Positions 24,332 to 32,892 are shown, counted from the first letter of the stretch. The stretch is 64,000 bases of DNA from Pseudomonas lini (GCF_001042905.1 NZ_JYLB01000011.1:124001-188000), one strand, 5' to 3'. The notes: generated from the sequence alone by a model not told the origin. Program-made: numbers and translations.

Positions 24332-25234
24332 ATGGACCGATTCCAGGAAATGCAGGTATTCGCCGCCGTCGCCCAGGAGCAAGGCTTCTCGGCGGCGGCG
24401 CGGCGTTTGGGGATGTCGGCGGCCAGTGTCACCCGCGCCGTGGCGGCGCTGGAGAAACGCATCGGCACCCAGTTGCTGACACGTACCACCCGCAGCGTGC
24501 ATTTGAGCGAGGCGGGTCAACGCTACCTGGAAGATTGTCGGAGAATTCTCACCGAGGTGCAGGAAGCCGAGGATTCGGCAGCCGGGAGCCACGCCCAACC
24601 CCGTGGGCAACTGACGATCACGGCGCCGGTATTGTTCGGTGATTTGTTCGTTACGCCGGTCATGGTCGGTTACCTGACTCAATTCCCTGACGTCAGCATC
24701 AACGCTCTACTGGTCGACCGGGTGGTGAGCATGGTCGAGGAGGGCATCGATGTGGCTGTGCGCATCGGTGAGTTGCCTGACAGCAATCAGCATGCAATTC
24801 GCGTGGGCGAAGTGCGGCGGGTGATCTGCGCTTCCCCTGGATTCCTGGCTGACCATGGCCGGCCTCGGCATCCTGCAGATTTGAGCGCAGCCCCGATCAT
24901 CGCCACCTCGTCCATTGGCCAGCAGAGAAGCTGGCCGTTCCTTGACGCGGGAGAGCCGATCAGCGTTCGTCCGGAACCGCGTCTTGTGGTCACCGCCAAT
25001 CAGGCGGCTATCACTGCCGCCGCCATGGGGCTGGGACTGACCCGGGTGCTGTCGTATCAAGTGGCGAGCAAGGTCGCCGTCGGTGAGCTGGAAATCGTTT
25101 TGTCTGACTTCGAACTGCCGCCATTGCCCATTCATGTGGTCTACCAGGGTGGGCGCAAAGCCCCGGTGCGGGTCCGTAGTTTTGTGGACTTCGCGGTGCA
25201 GGTACTGCGCGAACACCCAGCCCTGCACGGATGA
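24332..25234 (+). CDS. LysR-family transcriptional regulator
   Basis: 300 residues from ATG 24332 (GAGG 7 nt upstream). N-terminal LysR helix-turn-helix MDRFQEMQVFAAVAQEQGFS, AAARRLGMSAASVTRAVAAL, and LLTRTTRSVHLSEAGQRYL. The C-terminal effector-binding domain starts near residue 90 (GQLTITAPVLFGD). It lies 60 nt after the accessory cluster and 131 nt before a GST gene, both on the same strand. It could regulate either; the pairing with a GST gene is common in Pseudomonas. Confidence 0.92.
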   Translation: MDRFQEMQVFAAVAQEQGFSAAARRLGMSAASVTRAVAALEKRIGTQLLTRTTRSVHLSEAGQRYLEDCRRILTEVQEAEDSAAGSHAQPRGQLTITAPVLFGDLFVTPVMVGYLTQFPDVSINALLVDRVVSMVEEGIDVAVRIGELPDSNQHAIRVGEVRRVICASPGFLADHGRPRHPADLSAAPIIATSSIGQQRSWPFLDAGEPISVRPEPRLVVTANQAAITAAAMGLGLTRVLSYQVASKVAVGELEIVLSDFELPPLPIHVVYQGGRKAPVRVRSFVDFAVQVLREHPALHG

Positions 25235-25365
25235 AGGGTTATTGCACTGGATGAAATAATGGATTGCGTTTGCTGGTTATTCTGTTGTTTTGGTTGCAGA
25301 TGGAAGATAGCCCCCTATCGGCGCTGATCTTTCCTGAACGGCGCCACCACCCAGCGGAGTCGACC

Positions 25366-25992
25366 ATGCAAGCCATCAAGCTCTACAACTTCCCCCGTTC
25401 CGGCCACGCTCACCGTGTGGAGCTGATGCTGTCGCTGTTGCAACTGCCGGCCGAGCTGATCTTCGTCGATTTGGCCAAGGGCGCGCACAAGCAAGCGGAT
25501 TTTCTGGCGCTCAACTCGTTTGGTCAGGTTCCGGTGATTGATGATCAAGGCGTGGTGCTGGCCGATTCCAACGCGATCCTGGTTTACCTTGCGCTGAAAT
25601 ACGGCAACGGCCATTGGCTGCCAACCGATCCGGTCGGTGCGGCCAAGGTTCAGCGCTGGTTATCGGTCGCCGCCGGGCCGATTGCCTTTGGCCCGGGCAG
25701 GGCAAGGCTGATCACTGTGTTTGGTGCACCTTACAACGCGCAAGAAGTGATCGCTTATGCCCACACCTGGCTCAAAGTGATCGATCAGGAACTGGGCGCA
25801 ACGCTCTATCTGGTCGGTAGCGAGCCGACCATCGCCGATGTCGCCGCGTACAGCTACATCGCCCATGCACCGGAAGGCAATGTGTCGCTGGATGACTACG
25901 CCAACATCCGCGCGTGGCTGGTGCGGATCGAAGCCTTGCCAGGGTTTGTCGGCATGCCGCGCACCGTCGCCGGTTTGCAAAAAACTGCCTGA
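25366..25992 (+). CDS. Glutathione S-transferase family protein
   Basis: 208 residues from ATG 25366. The N-terminal thioredoxin-like domain reads IKLYNFPRSGHAHRVELMLSL, with the glutathione cis-Pro motif GQVPVIDD and the DSNAILVYLALKYG segment. The C-terminal helical domain has the N-capping box SEPTIADVAAYSYIAHAP. Ser/Arg near residue 10-11 would activate glutathione. Substrate unknown. Confidence 0.92.
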   Translation: MQAIKLYNFPRSGHAHRVELMLSLLQLPAELIFVDLAKGAHKQADFLALNSFGQVPVIDDQGVVLADSNAILVYLALKYGNGHWLPTDPVGAAKVQRWLSVAAGPIAFGPGRARLITVFGAPYNAQEVIAYAHTWLKVIDQELGATLYLVGSEPTIADVAAYSYIAHAPEGNVSLDDYANIRAWLVRIEALPGFVGMPRTVAGLQKTA

Positions 25993-26055
25993 TGCTCACG
26001 GCCCGATTCAGTCGGGCCGTGCTTATTGCGCGATGAGCGCAGGGGAGAAACCGTT

Positions 26056-27036
26056 ATGGAACGTTCACCTTGGCACGCAGGCGAGAAACAGTTGCAGGCT
26101 CATGTGGGTGTCGCCGAGCGAATGGACGCATTAGGTCGTAGGGTGATTCGCGGCGAGATGCCGGATCAGCACCGCGCGTTCTATCAGCAACTGCCGTTCA
26201 TGCTGTACGGCGCGGTGGATGCCGACGGCAACCCTTGGGCCAGCATTCTTGAAGGAGCGCCGGGGTTTGCCCATTCTCCAGAGCCAACGCTGCTGCAATT
26301 CGGCAGCCTGCCTGGCAACGACGACCCTGCACAATTGCAAGAGGGAGCGGCGATCGGTCTGCTCGGTATCGAACTGCACACCCGACGTCGCAACCGACTC
26401 AATGGTCGAGTCGGCGCTGTGACGGCTAGCGGCTTCGCGGTGGAGGTGGAGCAGTCTTTCGGCAATTGCCCGCAATACATTCAATTGCGCCAGTTTCGCT
26501 CGGTGCCCCTGGCGGATCCGGCGACCCGTATTACGCAGCACCTCAATGGGCTGGATGGCGCGGCCAAAGCCATGATCACCGGCGCCGATACCTTCTTCGT
26601 CGCCAGTTATGTGGACGTCGATGGCCAACGCTCGGTGGACGTTTCTCATCGTGGTGGCCAGGCCGGTTTCGTCCAGGTAGAGGGCAATCGCCTGACCATC
26701 CCGGACTTCGCCGGCAACCTGTTCTTCAATACCTTGGGCAACCTGCTGATCAATCCTCGAGCCGGTTTGCTGTTCATCGATTTCGACTCGGGCGACCTGC
26801 TGCACCTCAGCGGTCGCACACAAATCATTCTCGAAGGCCCGCAGGTCGAAGCCTTTCAAGGAGCCGAGCGGCTGTGGACATTCGAGGTGGAGCGCGTGGT
26901 GCGCCGGCCCGCGGCATTGGCCTTGCGCTGGCGCTTTGACGGCGTGTCCCCCAAAAGTTTGCTGACCGGTACTTGGGCGCAGGCGAATGAGCGCCTGCAA
27001 GCTCAGGCTTCAGAGCCTTCGGTGCTCGACCTTTAG
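26056..27036 (+). CDS. Pyridoxamine 5'-phosphate oxidase-related FMN-binding protein
   Basis: 326 residues from ATG 26056, 7 nt after AGGGGAGA. Two PNPOx-like split-barrel segments are evident: residues about 30-130 (MLYGAVDADGNPWASILEG) and 175-290 (TFFVASYVDVDGQRSVDVSHRGGQAGFV, then IPDFAGNLFFNTLGNLLINPRAGLLFIDF). Such proteins bind FMN or haem and are often linked to oxidoreductase domains; no C-terminal ferredoxin domain is present here. Role unknown. A repeat-A terminator follows 5 nt after the stop. Confidence 0.82.
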   Translation: MERSPWHAGEKQLQAHVGVAERMDALGRRVIRGEMPDQHRAFYQQLPFMLYGAVDADGNPWASILEGAPGFAHSPEPTLLQFGSLPGNDDPAQLQEGAAIGLLGIELHTRRRNRLNGRVGAVTASGFAVEVEQSFGNCPQYIQLRQFRSVPLADPATRITQHLNGLDGAAKAMITGADTFFVASYVDVDGQRSVDVSHRGGQAGFVQVEGNRLTIPDFAGNLFFNTLGNLLINPRAGLLFIDFDSGDLLHLSGRTQIILEGPQVEAFQGAERLWTFEVERVVRRPAALALRWRFDGVSPKSLLTGTWAQANERLQAQASEPSVLDL

Positions 27037-27040
27037 AAAA

Positions 27041-27115
27041 AGATCGCAGCCTTCGGCAGCTCCTACAGTGTGTAAACAAATCCCGCGTAGGAGCTGCCGA
27101 AGGCTGCGATCTTTT
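27041..27115 (+). repeat. REPIN-like palindromic repeat A, copy 2 (also terminator)
   Basis: Arms 27041-27066 and 27087-27112 are perfectly complementary 26-mers, followed by TTT. It is directly after the PNPOx-like gene and can act as its terminator. It has the same arms as the copies at 9503 and 56363. Confidence 0.88.
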
Positions 27116-27230
27116 GATCTTCAGGCAGTCCTACAGAAGATGATTTTGGGGGGATGTTTCCGACAAGTTTTGACGGTTGTCGGTCGGAAATGGGGTGGAT
27201 AGGCTTTGGGGGTCGCTGCAAATTCAGTGA

Positions 27231-27391
27231 TCGGGTTTGGTCGCCCAGGTTTAGAATGGCGCACTTTTGTGCTTGCTTCATGGCGAGCTGTGCGTGGGAG
27301 GGCTTAGGCCCTGCCGGGTTCCATTCCCTGGTCGACCAACCCGCGTACGGTTCGCCACCCTTCTGCTTGGTCGCAGTGTTGGCGAACTCCA
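27231..27391 (+). ncRNA. C4-antisense-RNA-like structured leader of the DUF6124 gene
   Basis: A closing stem GGGTTTGGTCG (27233-27243) with CGACCAACCC (27333-27342) encloses several short hairpins (GCAC-TTTT-GTGC at 27261; AGGGC-TTAG-GCCCT at 27299). Downstream, GTTCGCCA (27350-27357) pairs with TGGCGAAC (27380-27387), and AACTCCA (27385-27391) pairs with TGGAGTT (27401-27407), which contains the ribosome-binding site. The two pairings share 27385-27387, so they are mutually exclusive. This fits a C4-type leader that controls access to the start of the next gene. Family assignment is from memory of C4 architecture, not from a model search. Confidence 0.45.
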
Positions 27392-27412
27392 GTCCTCGAA
27401 TGGAGTTTCATC

Positions 27413-27787
27413 ATGTTCAAAGCAACACCGAATCCCCCGGAAACCGACGACGTTTCCCCCTACGAATCCCTCGATTCAAAAAAATTCCACGAAGCCGCTA
27501 ACCGCGCGCTCGATCACTAGCTCAACCCAGCCGCCCTCAAATCACCCGCGACCCGCAAGCCGAGCACGATGTATATGGTTGCGCCGGATATCAAAGACGA
27601 AGATTTGTTGGCCCACACTTGTGAATCGTTGGCCCAGGCCAGTGTAATGGCGAGTGATTTTGCGGGGTATCTGGAAGGGCCGCACCGGCATACGGCGATG
27701 GCGATTCAACAGATCGTCATGCTGGCAGAACTGGCGGTGAACCGGATGCTGGATAACGTGGGCGTACCAAAACCTGCGCCCCTGTAG
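27413..27787 (+). pseudogene. DUF6124-family small protein interrupted by an in-frame amber codon
   Basis: The frame from ATG 27413 (GGAG at 27402-27405) reads MFKATPNPPETDDVSPYESL ... ANRALDH, then TAG at 27518-27520. The same frame continues LNPAALKSPATRKPSTMYMVAPDIKDED ... AVNRMLDNVGVPKPAPL to the stop at 27785. The two halves together form one 124-residue DUF6124-type protein, where family members have a tyrosine (DHY) at the stop position, so a single TAC/TAT to TAG change explains it. No frameshift is needed. A downstream ATG at 27569 could give a 72-residue remnant. It could be a true pseudogene, readthrough or a sequencing error. Confidence 0.75.
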
Positions 27788-28016
27788 GAGCGAGGCTTGC
27801 CCGCGAAGGCGGCCTGACATTCAACATTGATGTTGGCTGATACGCCGCCTTCGCGGGCAAGCCTTAATGCCGGTCAGTTAAGCGAATGAACCGCTTTTCG
27901 TAGGAGCCAGGCTTGCCGGCGAAGGCGCTCTTAAGGACGCCTTCGCCGGCAAGCCTGGCTCCTACAGGTCCGATTTACCCTTAACTGACTGGCATTAGGG
28001 CAAGCCTCGCTCCTAC
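27783..28016. repeat. Composite REPIN split by a small mobile element
   Basis: The outer REPIN starts TGTAGGAGCGAGGCTTGCCC at 27783 (overlapping the end of the DUF6124 frame). Its right arm runs to 27864 and resumes after 27998 with the complement ending CTCGCTCCTAC at 28016. The right arm is interrupted by the 133-bp element annotated separately. Confidence 0.8.
27865..27997. mobile_element. 133-bp MITE with 18-bp inverted ends and 10-bp target duplication
   Basis: Ends TAATGCCGGTCAGTTAAG (27865-27882) and CTTAACTGACTGGCATTA (27980-27997) are inverted with one mismatch. The flanks GGGCAAGCCT at 27855-27864 and 27998-28007 are identical 10-bp direct repeats, i.e. a target-site duplication. 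The element has no coding capacity. The end sequence resembles those of IS4-type elements, so trans-mobilisation by such a transposase is likely. It carries its own internal REPIN (27900-27966). Confidence 0.8.
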
Positions 28017-28111
28017 GGAGTCATGCGTAGGACAGGGATTTCTCTTCCACCGAAAATTCAGGTGATCATTGCCCGCAAGCCAATGGCTGAGTAGGGTAAC
28101 GAGCAGAGCGA

Positions 28112-28138
28112 CAAAGGGCCTTGAGAGGCCCTTTTTGT
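28112..28138 (+). terminator. Intrinsic terminator upstream of the DUF3142 gene
   Basis: AAAGGGCCT-TGAG-AGGCCCTTT followed by TTG lies about 22 nt before ATG 28160. No gene is seen between the composite repeat and this terminator (28017-28111), so it may end a small RNA from this GGA-containing stretch or be the remnant of a lost gene. Confidence 0.7.
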
Positions 28139-28159
28139 ATTTCAGGGATAAGGTTTTTC

Positions 28160-29353
28160 ATGGTTTTTTTCACACGCTTGATCGTTTTGCTGGCAGCGGT
28201 GTTGCTCAACGGTTGCGAGCGACCGGGCGCACCGCCACTCGATCAGCAACTCTACGTCTGGCAACGCCAATGGACGTCGGCCCATGACGCCGCGCTGCGC
28301 GACAGCCGCGCCGATTTCTCGACCTTGCGCGTGCTGGCCTTGCAGGCGTTCCCACAGGCCGGCTGGAGCCGGGCGCGGATCGATCCGGTGCTGCTCAAGC
28401 GTGATGGCCGGCCGCTGATTGCGGTGATTCGTCTGGATGGCCAGCTCAAGGGGCTGGATCAGGACGAGGTCACCGCGCACATCCATCAGGTGCTCAGCGA
28501 TTGGCAAGGGCAGGGGCTGATCCTTTCCGGCGTGGAAATCGACCACGATGCGGGTAACGCCCGGCTACCGGCCTACCGCGAATTCCTCACGCATTTACGT
28601 GCTGTTCTGCCGGCGTCCTTGCCTCTGAGCATCACCGCGTTGCCGGCCTGGCTCGACAGCCCTGAATTGCCGGCGTTGCTGGCGACGGTCGACAGCAGCG
28701 TATTGCAGGTGCACGCGGTGAGCGATCCACGGCGTGGGCTGTTCGACCCGAATCAGGCACGGCAATGGGCCAGGGCCTGGAGCCGTATCACCTCGAAACC
28801 GTTTTATCTGGCGCTGCCGGCTTATGGCGTGGCGTTGTTGTCGGGGGCCAGTGGCGCGCCGATCGTGGAAAGCGAAGTGTCTATCGACCGGGGTGGCGAT
28901 CGACGGGAGTTGCTGGCGGATCCGCTGCAAGTGAGCAAACTCGGTGCCGAGTTACGCGCCGATCCTCCGGCTCATCTGGCCGGATTGATCTGGTTTCGTC
29001 TGCCGCTAGTCAATGATCGCAGGGCCTGGAGCCTGACGACGCTAATCGCTGTGGCGCGTGGCGATACGCTCGACAGCCGCGTGGGGCTGAAGCTCTTGGC
29101 GCAGGACGGCCTCTACGACATCGGCGTCAGCAACCAAGGCAACCTCGACAGCGCCTGGCCCGAACGCCTGACATTGGCGGTGCAGGGCTGCGATGGCGCC
29201 GATGCATTGGCCGGTTATGCATTGCAACAGCGCCCGGATCTGCTTACCTTCACCCGCCTGCGCGAGGGGCGAATCCCCGCCGGCGGGCAGCGCGCCATCG
29301 GTTGGGCACGCTGCGCAACTATTGATCAAGGAGGTTCGAATGTTCACCCGTAA
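28160..29353 (+). CDS. DUF3142-type lipoprotein
   Basis: 397 residues from ATG 28160. The N-terminus MVFFTRLIVLLAAVLLNGCERPG is a lipoprotein signal with lipobox LNGC (Cys19). The rest resembles the DUF3142 family, with a TIM-barrel-like glycosidase-type layout (GLILSGVEIDHDAGNARLPAY, HAVSDPRRGLFDP, KPFYLALPAYGVALLS). Catalytic function is unknown. It overlaps the next gene by 14 nt, so the two are co-expressed. Confidence 0.75.
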   Translation: MVFFTRLIVLLAAVLLNGCERPGAPPLDQQLYVWQRQWTSAHDAALRDSRADFSTLRVLALQAFPQAGWSRARIDPVLLKRDGRPLIAVIRLDGQLKGLDQDEVTAHIHQVLSDWQGQGLILSGVEIDHDAGNARLPAYREFLTHLRAVLPASLPLSITALPAWLDSPELPALLATVDSSVLQVHAVSDPRRGLFDPNQARQWARAWSRITSKPFYLALPAYGVALLSGASGAPIVESEVSIDRGGDRRELLADPLQVSKLGAELRADPPAHLAGLIWFRLPLVNDRRAWSLTTLIAVARGDTLDSRVGLKLLAQDGLYDIGVSNQGNLDSAWPERLTLAVQGCDGADALAGYALQQRPDLLTFTRLREGRIPAGGQRAIGWARCATIDQGGSNVHP

Positions 29354-31472
29354 CTGGCCCCGCCATATGCTTTGCCTGAGCCTCAGCCTGCCGTTGGGTT
29401 CGGCGCTGGCCTGCGGGCCGGACTTCCCCATGCGGCTGCTGGACAACCGTGGCCAGTCGCTGGCGGAACTGCCGGAAGGCAACTTCAACGTCGAGATCAA
29501 CCGCCTCGGGCACGCCATCGCGGGACTGAAAAATGTCACCGCAGCCACCAACATTCCGGGGGACGGTTACGGCGATGCGCCGGATTACGCGGGGCAACGG
29601 AACACCGCCGAACAGGCCGGTCTGACGCCTGAGCAGCAAGCGCTGGTGCAACAGCTGCGCAGCCTGACCGATGCCCGTCAGGTTGAAGAACAAGGTGCGA
29701 GCCTGCCGGCCGAGCACATGTTCTATCTGGCGGGTGCCGTGGCGTTCAACGCGGGTGATCACGGTTTGGCCACCGAGTATTTTCAGAAAGTGCTGGCGCT
29801 GCCGGCGGATCAACGTGCGTTGCGCAGCACCTGGGCGGCTTACTCGTTGGGGCGGGCACTGTTTGCCATGAGTTCAGAGGCGGGCGCGGGTCCCGACCTG
29901 TTGGCTCAATCCCGGAAGGCCTTCGAGCAGACTCGTCAATTGAGTATCGACGGCTTCAGCGACCCTTTGGAGCTGGGTGTTGCCAGCCTCGGCGAAGAAG
30001 CGCGAGTGGCCCGCACCGCGGGTGATTGGGATAGCGCCATCGAACTCTACGCGACGCAGAACCTTCACGGTTCGGCGGTGGGCTACAGCTCGTTGAAGTT
30101 GTTGATGGCCGATCTGATGACAATGTCCGACGATCGACTGGCCGTATTGCTCAAGGGCAAAGCGGTGCAGCAACTGGTGACGGCGTCGTTGATCAGTCGA
30201 CTGGGCTGGTCATTCGGTGATCAACCCCCGAACGAACAGAAATTGATCAAACTGCTGCAAAACAGCACCCGCGGCAGCCTGGATAACGCGGATCGCCTGG
30301 CGGCGATGAACTATCAGCAGGGCGATTACGCCAGTGCCAAAGCCTTCCTCGAACAGGCCGGTGACGGCGGCCTCGCGTGGTGGCTGCGGGCGAAACTGGC
30401 GTTGCGTGATGGCGATAAAAGCGCTGCCGCGGCGGCCTATGCCAAAGCAGCCCAGGCCTTCCCGCAAAACGAATCCTGGGGTGAACGACGGACCCCTGAC
30501 TGGGATTACGAAACGGTGCAGCCCAAGTGCCGGGTCGACGGCGAAAGCGCAATCCTGGCCCTGCAACGCGGGGATTATCTGCAAGCCTTTGATCAGCTCT
30601 ATCGCAGCCAAAATATTTACTGGTACGACGCGGCCGCCGTTGCCGAGCGGGTGCTGACCCTCGATGAACTCAAGCAGTACGTCGACACTCAGGTGCCCGC
30701 ACCGCCGCCGCTCAGCCAGCAAGATCGCGACAATTATGTGCCGTTGCCGGTAGCCGCGAACCTGCGCAATTTGCTCGGGCGGCGCCTGCTGCGTGAAGGG
30801 CGTTATGACGAAGCACCGGCTTACTTTGACAGTGTCGACCTGCAGAACAAGGCCAAGGCGTACGGGCAGTTGCGTCAAGAGGCGGACGCTGCCTGGTGGC
30901 CGACCAAACGTGCGGCGGCATTGTTCAACGCTGCTTCGACGGCACGCCAATGGGGAATGGACATTCTTGGCTACGAAATGGCCCCGGATTACGCCACATT
31001 TGGTGGTAACTACAGCCTTGAGAGCCGTGAGCTAAAGGTCGGCCCGTTAGTGGCCGAAGATGAAGTCCTGCGTCAGCAAGCCAGCGCCGCTCAACCCGAT
31101 GAGCGCTATCACTATCGTTATGTCGCAACGGCTTTGGCCAGTCGTGCTGCCGATAATCTGCCTCACACCAGCCAGGCTTTTGCGGCGGTGTTGTGTGCGG
31201 CGGCGGGGTGGAACACCAGCGTTGAAGAAGAACGTGCGTTCTATCAACGCTATGTGAAAGAAGGCCCGTACGTGGATTGGGCAGAGAACTTCGGTCACCA
31301 ATGCCCTTATCCAGACTTTGAAAACGCCAGCAAACGTTATGTCACCCAGGCCACCGATGCTACGCGTTCGATGCTGCGGCCCTACAAGAAACCGGTGCAG
31401 GTAGGCGCTATTGTGGCGATCACGGCGACGGCTTTGCTGCTAATTAGTCGCCGCCGTCGTAGAGCGCGATAA
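29340..31472 (+). CDS. Secreted/envelope protein of unknown function with helical repeats and C-terminal anchor
   Basis: 710 residues from ATG 29340, preceded by a perfect AAGGAGG. The signal peptide ends SALA-CGPDFP; the residue at -3 does not fit a lipobox well. The body has TPR-like helical pairs (FYLAGAVAFNAGDHGLATEYFQKVL; YASAKAFLEQAGDGGLAWWLRAKLALRDGDKSAA). A single hydrophobic segment near the C-terminus (VGAIVAITATALLLI) ends in RRRRRAR, giving a type-I-like anchor with a basic cytoplasmic tail. It is coupled to the DUF3142 lipoprotein. No function is recognised. Confidence 0.75.
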   Translation: MFTRNWPRHMLCLSLSLPLGSALACGPDFPMRLLDNRGQSLAELPEGNFNVEINRLGHAIAGLKNVTAATNIPGDGYGDAPDYAGQRNTAEQAGLTPEQQALVQQLRSLTDARQVEEQGASLPAEHMFYLAGAVAFNAGDHGLATEYFQKVLALPADQRALRSTWAAYSLGRALFAMSSEAGAGPDLLAQSRKAFEQTRQLSIDGFSDPLELGVASLGEEARVARTAGDWDSAIELYATQNLHGSAVGYSSLKLLMADLMTMSDDRLAVLLKGKAVQQLVTASLISRLGWSFGDQPPNEQKLIKLLQNSTRGSLDNADRLAAMNYQQGDYASAKAFLEQAGDGGLAWWLRAKLALRDGDKSAAAAAYAKAAQAFPQNESWGERRTPDWDYETVQPKCRVDGESAILALQRGDYLQAFDQLYRSQNIYWYDAAAVAERVLTLDELKQYVDTQVPAPPPLSQQDRDNYVPLPVAANLRNLLGRRLLREGRYDEAPAYFDSVDLQNKAKAYGQLRQEADAAWWPTKRAAALFNAASTARQWGMDILGYEMAPDYATFGGNYSLESRELKVGPLVAEDEVLRQQASAAQPDERYHYRYVATALASRAADNLPHTSQAFAAVLCAAAGWNTSVEEERAFYQRYVKEGPYVDWAENFGHQCPYPDFENASKRYVTQATDATRSMLRPYKKPVQVGAIVAITATALLLISRRRRRAR

Positions 31473-31489
31473 CCCTCAAGCCTCAAGCC

Positions 31490-32119
31490 TCAAGCCTGCT
31501 GCACAAAGGTCAGCCGCACCGCGAAGCCGATCAGCAGGCTGCCGAACAACCACTGCTGCACCCGCTGGGCCGATGGACTGCGTTGCAGCCAGCGGCCCAG
31601 TGCGGCGCCGACCAACGCGTAGGCGCTGTCGAACAACAACCCGACACCCACCAGCATCATGCCCAGCGTTGCGAATTGCGCGAGCACTGGGCCGGCGTGC
31701 GGATCAATGAACTGCGGCAACAGCACCGAGCAGAACAGCAGCGCCTTGGGGTTGAGCAGGTTCGTCAGCAAACCGCGCTGGATCGCCTCGCGCCAATGCG
31801 GTTTTTCAGTTGTGGTGCCTGCACTGTTCAAGCTCGGCAGCATCGTGGTGCGCAGGCACTGAATGCCGATCCACAGCAGGTACGCTGCTCCGACCAGGCG
31901 CACCATATCGAAGGTCCAGGGCGCCGTCTTGAATAGCGCCGCCAAACCCAGCGCCGCCAAGGCCACATGACAACCACGCGCCACGCCCAGCCCCAACGCC
32001 GTGGCCAGCGCCGCGCCTTTGCCCTGACGTGCGCCGGTCTGCAACAGCAGAATCATGTCCGGGCCGGGCAACAGGTACACCACCGCCAGTGCCATGAAAA
32101 ACAGCCAGAGTCCTGCCAT
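31490..32119 (-). CDS. LysE/RhtB-family amino-acid exporter
   Basis: 209 residues from the ATG at 32119 (GGGGTG 5 nt upstream; an in-frame ATG at 32131 is possible). Five to six hydrophobic helices and the conserved LLPGPDMILLLQTGARQG and LLNPKALLFCSVLLPQFID motifs define the family, which exports amino acids or homoserine lactones. It is divergent from an Lrp/AsnC-type gene, a common regulator-exporter pair. Confidence 0.92.
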   Translation of the reverse strand: MAGLWLFFMALAVVYLLPGPDMILLLQTGARQGKGAALATALGLGVARGCHVALAALGLAALFKTAPWTFDMVRLVGAAYLLWIGIQCLRTTMLPSLNSAGTTTEKPHWREAIQRGLLTNLLNPKALLFCSVLLPQFIDPHAGPVLAQFATLGMMLVGVGLLFDSAYALVGAALGRWLQRSPSAQRVQQWLFGSLLIGFAVRLTFVQQA

Positions 32120-32264
32120 GTTGCACCCCATTCGTTGTCGATTTGGTGGGATCAGTCTATGGCTGGAGGGCAGGGCAGGTGGTTGCGTAGTCAGCTTCTA
32201 AAGCGTCGATATTTGGCATAACCTGCCATTTTATGATGATCGAACCATCGGGATCTGCCAAACC

Positions 32265-32738
32265 ATGAAACTGGACGCCTACGACCGCAAGATTCTCGCG
32301 GCGCTGCAACGGGACGGTCGCCTGAGCAACGTGCAATTGGCTGACGAAATCGGTTTGTCCGCCTCGCCCTGTTTGCGTCGGGTACGGATGCTGGAAGAAG
32401 CGGGAGTGATTCGCGGCTATCAGGCCAATCTGGATCGAGATGAAGTGGGCCTTGGGCTGACGGTGTTTGTCGGGGTCAAAGTCGAACGACACAACGATGA
32501 ACAGGCCGAAGCCTTTCGCCTGGCCGTGACGGCATTGCCCGAGGTGATTTCGGCGTTCCTGGTGTCAGGGGAATCAGATTTTCTGCTGCAAGTGGTGGTG
32601 CCGGATTTGCGCGCCTATGACCGTTTTCTCACCGGGCGACTGCTGAAATTGCCGGGTGTGAGCGACATCCGCAGCAACTTTGCGATTCACACGGTGAAGA
32701 CACCGGGGGCACTGCCGTTGGAGCATTTGCCGCCTTAG
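32265..32738 (+). CDS. Lrp/AsnC-family transcriptional regulator
   Basis: 157 residues. The AsnC-type helix-turn-helix is at residues 4-60 (LDAYDRKILAALQRDGRLSN, VQLADEIGLSASPCLRRVRML) and the RAM/ligand-binding domain follows (ALPEVISAFLVSGESDFLLQVVVPDL). It is transcribed away from the LysE-type exporter with a 145-bp shared control region and probably activates it in response to an amino acid. Confidence 0.94.
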   Translation: MKLDAYDRKILAALQRDGRLSNVQLADEIGLSASPCLRRVRMLEEAGVIRGYQANLDRDEVGLGLTVFVGVKVERHNDEQAEAFRLAVTALPEVISAFLVSGESDFLLQVVVPDLRAYDRFLTGRLLKLPGVSDIRSNFAIHTVKTPGALPLEHLPP

Positions 32739-32748
32739 ACCGAGTTAG

Positions 32749-32859
32749 GATCGTTCCCATGCTCTGCGTGGGAATGCCTCTACGGACGCTCCGCGTTCGG
32801 CTCTTGATGTAACGCGGAGCGTCACGGGCTGCATTCCCACGCAGAGCGTGGGAACGATC
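32749..32859. repeat. Long palindromic repeat of the GATCGTTCCCA type
   Basis: The arms GATCGTTCCCATGCTCTGCG (from 32749) and the complement ending 32859 are perfect for 29 bp. A second inner stem GGACGCTCCGCGTT / AACGCGGAGCGTC lies inside. It fills the gap between convergent lrp and lpd and would block transcription both ways. The type is distinct from the REPINs elsewhere in the window. Confidence 0.8.
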
Positions 32860-32892
32860 AAGCGGTAGACCAGCTGCCGCCAATCTCCGGCC

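Noticed and set aside
24332..25992. LysR and GST as part of the biosynthetic cluster
   Set aside because: They are not translationally coupled to it and have their own gaps (60 and 131 nt); a LysR-GST pair is common elsewhere. Membership cannot be excluded.
31474..31494. Triple CCTCAAG tandem repeat after the 710-residue protein
   Set aside because: Only three 7-bp units that overlap the end of the LysE-type gene; no sign of function.
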